A stretch of 9,925 nt of DNA from JBBIJH01 sp037446075 (lineage in GTDB: Bacteria; Bacteroidota; Ignavibacteria; UBA10030; JAHEZR01): NCBI GenBank assembly GCA_037446075.1, contig JBBIJH010000092.1:1-9925 (forward strand), written 5' to 3'. Of this stretch, positions 7,850 to 9,925 are shown one piece after another. Below the pieces are notes generated by a model. That model worked only from the letters and a program-made list of their open reading frames with translations, made no database searches and was not told where the DNA came from. The stretch's first letter is position 1. Every line of letters starts with the position of its first letter. The position numbers and the translations under genes were made by a program.

Positions 7850-7920
7850 GCTCCTTAGCTCACTTAATCATTTTGCGAGGGGAATGGAGGAAATAAACCG
7901 GCTGTCCCGCCATGCATTCA
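7850..7920 (-). other. 71-base spacer between lipoprotein and receptor genes
   Basis: I see no convincing hairpin with a T-run, no clear promoter and no persuasive small ORF here. Overlapping ATGs at 7921, 7917 and 7913 open only short frames. The only recognisable element is AAGGAG at 7856-7851, just before the receptor start. Transcription read-through from the upstream gene is therefore plausible. Confidence 0.4.
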
Positions 7921-8565
7921 TTAACGGTAGCTGCACGCCTGATCTCCAATGATCGGCGGGCAGTCTTTTGGATTCACCCAGATGTTCACGTGGCACATCG
8001 AGAAGTTGGTCATACCAATTGAAAGAGCCGGTATTTTGTCGAATACTTTCACCTCTGCACTTAGCAGAAACGTTTCCTGATAGGAGATTCTCCTATTTAG
8101 GGCCCGACAGGTCGTGTCCCCCCAGTATTGAAAAACCTGCGTCCTTAAATCCCTTCCGTTGTCGTCGATGAAGTTCCATGCGTAGCCAAGACGGATGGAG
8201 TCCCCCGAGTCGATCCTGAGCACGCCGGTAGTTGGATCATAGCCACGGGCATTGATGATATGAGATTTGTTCAAAGAGAGCGTCTTTCGATAGTCAGGGT
8301 ACCTCGATGAGACAATGCGAAGGGTCCCTCCAATGACTGCGGGAGCTTCAAGAGTTTCATCAAAAGTGTTCTTAACTGTGATGAAGATCCACGCTGCGTT
8401 CTCCTGTGCAGAAAGGACATAAAGCCCCTGAATATGTCCTTCGAACACTTCGGAGGGATCTCTATACGGTGGGAGATCCTCCTGGCACGACGGCTTGGTC
8501 ACGATCACGAAAGACAGCAGGAGAAACCACCCTGACTTCCTCCAACTGGAGGCCTGACGTTTCAT
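7921..8565 (-). CDS. Unrecognised secreted protein, probable lipoprotein
   Basis: I do not recognise this 214-residue protein. From ATG 8565 it starts with a signal sequence (MKRQASSWRK, then hydrophobic WFLLLSFVIV) followed by TKPSC. C27 could be the lipidated cysteine, although the residues before it are a poor match to the canonical lipobox. QED after the cysteine resembles the acidic surface-export signal of Bacteroidota lipoproteins (inference). The mature part is rich in alternating hydrophobic/polar stretches (AAWIFITVKN, GTLRIVSS, TFLLSAEVKVF), suggesting a beta-sandwich fold, and has four further cysteines near the C-terminal half, ending DCPPIIGDQACSYR. An in-frame GTG at 8601 would overlap the lysS stop (GTGA) but would add 12 residues before the signal peptide, so ATG 8565, preceded by purine-rich AGAAGAGAAG, is preferred. 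Its position before a receptor gene suggests an accessory ligand-binding or assembly role. Confidence 0.6.
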   Translation of the reverse strand: MKRQASSWRKSGWFLLLSFVIVTKPSCQEDLPPYRDPSEVFEGHIQGLYVLSAQENAAWIFITVKNTFDETLEAPAVIGGTLRIVSSRYPDYRKTLSLNKSHIINARGYDPTTGVLRIDSGDSIRLGYAWNFIDDNGRDLRTQVFQYWGDTTCRALNRRISYQETFLLSAEVKVFDKIPALSIGMTNFSMCHVNIWVNPKDCPPIIGDQACSYR

Positions 8566-8597
8566 TACTTCTCTTCTTCTTTGATCATGCGGGGTCA

Positions 8598-9925
8598 TCA
8601 CAGTCTGGATTCACGCTTCATCTGTGGAAAGAAAATCACATCCCTGATCGAATCCTGGCCAGTGAGAATCATCGTCAGCCGGTCGATTCCCACCCCCAGA
8701 CCGGCCGTCGGTGGCATGCCGTATTCAAGGGCACGGATGAAGTCTTCGTCGAGCACCTGGGCTTCCTCGTCGCCTCGCGCCCTGAGCTTCATTTGCTCTT
8801 CAAACCGAACACGCTGGTCGAGCGGGTCGTTCAATTCGCTGAAAGCGTTGCAGAGCTCCTGGCCATTTGCCAGAAGCTCGAACCTCTCGACCAGCCCGGG
8901 TTTGCTCCGGTGTTTCTTTGCCAGCGGAGAGGTCTCTTGCGGGTAGTCTGTCACGAAAATCGGCTGGATGAGATACGGCTCGACTTTTTCTTTGAAGATT
9001 TCATCGATGATTTTCCCCACCCCGACCTTGCCAGCGAGGTCGATTCTCAATTCCTTCGCAATGTCCTCAAGTTCTGTTTCCTTCTTCCCTGATAAATCCT
9101 TCCCTGTATACTCTTTGATTAAGTCCAGCATCGCCGCGCGTCGGTACGGAGGTTTAAAATCAATTTCCCCCACCCCTACTCGAACTTTGGTGGAGCCACA
9201 TACTTCCTTCACAACTCTTGTTATCATCTCTTCGACGAGGTTCATCATCCATTCATAATCCTTGTACGCGACGTACAGCTCAAGCATCGTGAATTCAGGG
9301 TTGTGGAGCTTATCCATCCCCTCATTCCGGAAGTCCTTAGAGAATTCATACACTCCATCATATCCTCCGACGATCAATCGCTTGAGGTATAGTTCGTCGG
9401 CGATGCGCAAGTACAGATCGATATCGAGCGCGTTATGATGAGTGACGAAAGGCCGGGCGGAAGCACCGCCGTAAAGGGGCTGAAGAATCGGGGTCTCAAC
9501 CTCCAGATAACCGCGCTCGTCCAGGAAATCCCTGATGGATTTAATAATATTCCTGCGACGCACAAACACTTCCCTGACGTGCGGATTGACAATCAGATCA
9601 ACGTAACGCTGCCTGTATCTGAGTTCTTTATCGGCAAGCGGATCGTAGACGATCTTCTTTCCATGTTCATCGAGCTTTTCTTTGACTACGGGCAATGGGC
9701 GGAGCGACTTTGAGAGAAGAACAAGCTCCTTTGCGTGTACCGTCACCTCGCCCATCTTCGTCCGGAAAACAAAACCCTTCACGCCGATGATATCGCCGAT
9801 GTCCATCAGCCGGAAAGCATCATAGACTGACCCGAGGTCATCGCGCTTCAGGTAGATCTGGATTTTCCCTTTCGAGTCCTGCATGTGGGCAAAGGATGCC
9901 TTCCCCATTCGACGGATCGCCATGA
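8598..9925 (-). CDS. lysS: Lysyl-tRNA synthetase, class II (N-terminus beyond window)
   Basis: This enzyme attaches lysine to tRNA-Lys using ATP. The visible 441 codons from Met at 9923 start inside the anticodon-binding OB-fold: MAIRRMGKASFAHMQDSKGK matches the internal stretch of bacterial LysRS, not its N-terminus, so about 60 residues lie upstream beyond 9925. Counted from that Met, class II motif 1 is around GYLEVETPIL (138-147), motif 2 is FSKDFRNEG (194-202) and motif 3 is GLGVGIDRLTMIL (408-420). HRSKPGLVERFEL (338-350) and NAFSELNDP (359-367) are typical of the family. It is a full catalytic domain with no visible lesion. The TGA stop at 8600-8598 is followed within 32 bases by the lipoprotein start, with no terminator seen, so the downstream genes may share its transcript. 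Confidence 0.97.
   Translation of the reverse strand, partial: MAIRRMGKASFAHMQDSKGKIQIYLKRDDLGSVYDAFRLMDIGDIIGVKGFVFRTKMGEVTVHAKELVLLSKSLRPLPVVKEKLDEHGKKIVYDPLADKELRYRQRYVDLIVNPHVREVFVRRRNIIKSIRDFLDERGYLEVETPILQPLYGGASARPFVTHHNALDIDLYLRIADELYLKRLIVGGYDGVYEFSKDFRNEGMDKLHNPEFTMLELYVAYKDYEWMMNLVEEMITRVVKEVCGSTKVRVGVGEIDFKPPYRRAAMLDLIKEYTGKDLSGKKETELEDIAKELRIDLAGKVGVGKIIDEIFKEKVEPYLIQPIFVTDYPQETSPLAKKHRSKPGLVERFELLANGQELCNAFSELNDPLDQRVRFEEQMKLRARGDEEAQVLDEDFIRALEYGMPPTAGLGVGIDRLTMILTGQDSIRDVIFFPQMKRESRL

Noticed and set aside
7868..7921. Short ORF starting in the lipoprotein stop (TAATG), about 17 codons
   Set aside because: Three overlapping ATGs in different frames give equally short peptides, with no ribosome-binding site or distinctive composition.
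5285..8565. Receptor plus lipoprotein as a SusCD polysaccharide-utilisation pair
   Set aside because: The receptor is shorter than typical SusC proteins, and the lipoprotein is beta-rich and not SusD-like. A looser receptor/lipoprotein association is all that can be claimed.
8406..9092. 228-codon plus-strand ORF across the lipoprotein gene and lysS
   Set aside because: It is antisense to conserved LysRS motifs and shows no family resemblance; a shadow frame.

Overview
The window is one uninterrupted minus-strand gene array from a Gram-negative (diderm) bacterium. Several traits suggest a lineage near the Fibrobacteres-Chlorobi-Bacteroidetes superphylum: a TonB-dependent receptor with an N-terminal carboxypeptidase-regulatory-like domain, an outer-membrane protein of the Wzi capsule-assembly type, a lipoprotein with a loose lipobox and acidic residues after the cysteine, and moderate GC content (about 50% by eye). 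Ignavibacteria-like or KSB1-like uncultivated groups are possible, but this is inference. No rRNA, tRNA, mobile element, CRISPR or phage feature was seen.

Layout in transcription order (right to left): lysS for class II lysyl-tRNA synthetase, its 5' end cut by the window edge (8598-9925); a small unrecognised secreted protein or lipoprotein (7921-8565); a TonB-dependent outer-membrane receptor (5285-7849); a possible 27-codon ORF filling the next gap (5205-5288); a cytoplasmic GH57 4-alpha-glucanotransferase/amylase-type enzyme (3049-5202); two consecutive radical SAM proteins with SPASM/Twitch-like cysteine-rich C-termini (1928-3112 and 826-1857); and the N-terminal 276 residues of a Wzi-type outer-membrane beta-barrel protein (1-829) whose 3' end is outside the window. 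No gap exceeds 82 bases, two gene junctions overlap (64 nt and 4 nt), and I see no convincing terminator or promoter. The post-lysS genes therefore look like one operon, possibly co-transcribed with lysS.

How the genes might work together: the receptor, the lipoprotein and the Wzi-type protein act at the outer membrane, the last perhaps with surface polysaccharide. GH57 remodels alpha-1,4-glucans in the cytoplasm. The two radical SAM enzymes have no recognisable substrate. Either they modify an envelope lipid, glycan or small molecule, or they act on an unrecognised peptide. The linkage of paired radical SAM enzymes to a glucanotransferase and outer-membrane proteins is the most interesting part of the window. 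Its function cannot be read from sequence alone.
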